DNA of 6,213 nucleotides from Gammaproteobacteria bacterium (GTDB lineage: Bacteria > Pseudomonadota > Gammaproteobacteria > Burkholderiales > Burkholderiaceae_C): assembly GCA_030054245.1 (NCBI GenBank), contig JASGCH010000091.1, positions 1 through 6,213 of the forward strand. The letters are read 5' to 3'. The translations under genes were made by a program, and so were the position numbers. The notes beneath the pieces were generated by a model. The model worked only from the letters and a program-made list of their open reading frames with translations, had not been told where the DNA came from and made no database searches. Shown here one piece after another: positions 4,475 to 6,213 of this stretch; the first letter of the stretch is position 1; every line of letters starts with the position of its first letter.

Positions 4475-5674
4475 ATGAATGATTTAGAGAGAAAACGCGC
4501 CCTATCCGGAATGCGCCCCACTGGGTCCCTACATTTAGGTCATTACCACGGTGCTTTAAAAAATTGGCTCAAGTTGCAAAACGAAGTCGATTGTTTTTAT
4601 TTTGTCGCTGACTGGCACGCGTTGACCACCCATTACGATGAAATTCAGATCATTCAAAAACATGTGATCGATATGGCAACGGATTGGTTAGCGGTAGGCT
4701 TAGATCCACACAAAGCTACTTTATTTGTACAAAGCAAGATACCCCAGCACGCTGAGTTGTTTACATTATTATCTATGCACACTCCTCTGGCCTGGTTAGA
4801 GCGAGTCCCAACCTATAAAGACCAGCTCCAAAAACTACAAACCAAAAATTTATTGACTTACGGTTTTTTAGGTTACCCGTTGTTACAAGCCGCGGATATT
4901 TTGGTGTACAAAGCCCATTTTGTACCGGTTGGTGAAGATCAACAAAGCCATGTTGAAATGACTCGCGAAATAGCTAGACGATTCAATTTTTTATATGGCG
5001 ATCGACAAAAATTATTAACCCGCGTTGAGGGTATTTCCAAGTCATTACCGTCTGATCTGTGGAATGATATCCAGAAAGTGCGCCAAGACTACCAACTGTT
5101 GGGTATCACTCATGCGTTTACCAAAGTTTCTGAATTAATAGAAACCCATCATCTGTCTTTAGAAGATCAATCGGCGTTGCTGGCTTATATGCACGGCACT
5201 GGCTATCCTGTTTTGATTGAACCTCAAGTGTTATTAACCGAAGCCAGTAAGCTTCCTGGTTTGGATGGGCAAAAAATGAGTAAAAGTTATGGAAACGCTA
5301 TAGCCCTTCGATCCAAAAAAGAGGAAATAAAATCTAAAATCAATAAGATGCCTACTGATCCCGCACGCATCCGCAAAACCGATGCTGGGGAACCCAACCG
5401 TTGTCCAGTTTGGGAATTTCATAAGGTTTACTCAACTCCTTCCACTTTGGAATGGGTAGCGAATGGTTGCCGTCAAGCCAAAATCGGTTGTTTAGAATGT
5501 AAAAGCCCGTTGATCGACAGTATTGCCGAAGAACAAGAAGTTTTTATCGAAAGAGCCGAACCTTTTTTACAAAAACCGGCGTTGGTCCAAGATATCTTAG
5601 ACGATGGTTCACAAAAAGCACGCCAAAGCGCTGAAACTACTCTGCGTGAAGTTCGACAAACACTAGGACTATAA
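4475..5674 (+). CDS. trpS: Tryptophanyl-tRNA synthetase (long betaproteobacterial form)
   Basis: This class I synthetase charges tRNA(Trp) with tryptophan using ATP in the cytoplasm (EC 6.1.1.2). The nucleotide-binding HIGH-type motif is HLGH (20-23) in RPTGSLHLGHYHGALKNW; the second signature is KMSKS (267-271) in LPGLDGQKMSKSYGN. YPLLQAADILVYKA (134-147) and PVGEDQQSHVEMTREIARRF (151-170) are standard active-site segments of this enzyme. At 399 residues it is about 65 longer than the E. coli enzyme. The extra length lies mainly around 180-245, between the Rossmann core and the KMSKS loop, as in the roughly 400-residue TrpS I associate with Burkholderiales. All catalytic motifs are intact. 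The ATG follows the upstream TAA with no gap and no clear Shine-Dalgarno, so translation is probably coupled to the protease gene. No tryptophan-responsive leader is seen. Confidence 0.97.
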   Translation: MNDLERKRALSGMRPTGSLHLGHYHGALKNWLKLQNEVDCFYFVADWHALTTHYDEIQIIQKHVIDMATDWLAVGLDPHKATLFVQSKIPQHAELFTLLSMHTPLAWLERVPTYKDQLQKLQTKNLLTYGFLGYPLLQAADILVYKAHFVPVGEDQQSHVEMTREIARRFNFLYGDRQKLLTRVEGISKSLPSDLWNDIQKVRQDYQLLGITHAFTKVSELIETHHLSLEDQSALLAYMHGTGYPVLIEPQVLLTEASKLPGLDGQKMSKSYGNAIALRSKKEEIKSKINKMPTDPARIRKTDAGEPNRCPVWEFHKVYSTPSTLEWVANGCRQAKIGCLECKSPLIDSIAEEQEVFIERAEPFLQKPALVQDILDDGSQKARQSAETTLREVRQTLGL

Positions 5675-5676
5675 AA

Positions 5677-6213
5677 ATGCTTTCCTCTAATCGAACCCCA
5701 TATTGGCTACCCATTATTTTATCCTCTATCGTTTTGCTCATCACGATGGGGGTAAGGCAAACGACGGGGCTGTATGTAAGCCCCATCAATACTACCAGTC
5801 AATTGGGTATTATAGATATTAGTCTGGCGCTAGCCATCGCCCAATTTACTTGGGGCGCCGTACAACCCATCGCTGGCGTCTTAGCCGACAAGTGGGGAGA
5901 AAGACCCGTGCTCTTTGCGGGTATAGGGTTATTTATTGCGGGACAACTTTTATCACCTTTTTTGGTTTCAAAGTGGGGAATTATCTTAACTTTTGGACTA
6001 TTAACTGCCGCTGGAACTGGTATTTGTGGATTTTCACTCCTGCTGGGGTTAGCGGCTAAAAGATTACCTGCTGAAAAACGCGGATTGGCATCTGGAATCA
6101 TCAACTCTGGGGGGTCCATGGGACAATTTGTTTTTGCCCCTATGGTACAAAAATTTATTCAATTAAGTGGCTGGATGAATTCCTTACTTTACACGGCCTA
6201 TATTAGCTTAATT
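5677..6213 (+). CDS. Major facilitator superfamily transporter (3' end outside window)
   Basis: Open from ATG at 5677 to the window edge: 179 residues, roughly the first five or six of twelve helices. Hydrophobic segments lie at about 11-28, 45-66, 77-97, 101-126, 136-157 and from 168 on. GVLADKWGERPVL (67-79) between helices 2 and 3 is the MFS motif A loop (usual form GxLaDrxGrkxxl). GVRQTTGLYVSPI (25-37) and the WGAVQPIAG stretch (59-67) recall monocarboxylate or oxalate/formate antiporter-like MFS proteins. Substrate unknown; a small carboxylate is only a guess. The start lies 2 bases after the trpS stop, with AGGA (5665-5668) 8 bases upstream inside the end of trpS, so it is the third gene of the operon. 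I expected a chromosome-segregation gene such as scpA here from other betaproteobacteria, so the transporter may be a lineage-specific addition. Confidence 0.92.
   Translation, partial: MLSSNRTPYWLPIILSSIVLLITMGVRQTTGLYVSPINTTSQLGIIDISLALAIAQFTWGAVQPIAGVLADKWGERPVLFAGIGLFIAGQLLSPFLVSKWGIILTFGLLTAAGTGICGFSLLLGLAAKRLPAEKRGLASGIINSGGSMGQFVFAPMVQKFIQLSGWMNSLLYTAYISLI

Noticed and set aside
5234..6119. Open frames 5234-5422 (-), 5799-6119 (-) and 5850-6059 (+)
   Set aside because: Shadows of trpS and the MFS transporter gene, whose reading frames carry clear family motifs.

Overview
The window looks like chromosomal DNA from a low-to-moderate GC Gram-negative bacterium, most likely a betaproteobacterium of the Burkholderiales. 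Three points support this: the long (399-residue) form of tryptophanyl-tRNA synthetase, an M50 protease gene directly upstream of it, and an aromatic-type Liv-family binding protein beside a GHSDG alpha/beta hydrolase. The assignment rests on remembered family features, not on a search.

Layout. The left half is transcribed leftward (- strand). From right to left it holds two near-identical genes for a tiny secreted lysine/glutamate-rich peptide (2892-3050 and 2489-2647), an alpha/beta hydrolase (1475-2251), and a periplasmic ABC-transporter binding protein (1017 to beyond base 1, 3' end missing). The right half is transcribed rightward as a tight operon: an M50 site-2-type protease (3800-4474), trpS (4475-5674) and an MFS transporter (5677 to beyond 6213, 3' end missing). 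The genes are separated by 0 and 2 bases. The two halves diverge from the gap at 3051-3799.

The gaps between leftward genes, and the divergent gap, are full of structure. They hold a family of imperfect 130-230 bp repeats with about 26-bp terminal inverted repeats. There are three copies with both ends (1222-1453, 2287-2465, 3451-3614), one truncated copy (3236-3365) and one decayed copy (about 1153-1216 plus 1459-1473) that appears to have been interrupted by another copy, leaving an ACCAA duplication. The family resembles non-autonomous MITE- or ERIC/Correia-like elements; I do not recognise it as a named one. There are also two 15-bp perfect hairpins (1311-1353, 2841-2873), a smaller hairpin bracketed by an 8-bp direct repeat (3632-3670), and promoter candidates with dyads overlapping the -35/-10 spacer.

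How it works together. The binding protein and hydrolase suggest uptake and handling of an organic (perhaps aromatic) acid or amino acid, but they are separated by repeats and need not be co-transcribed. The protease-trpS-MFS operon looks like housekeeping genes with a transporter appended. The duplicated peptide genes have no recognised function and, with the repeat family, are the least explained content here.
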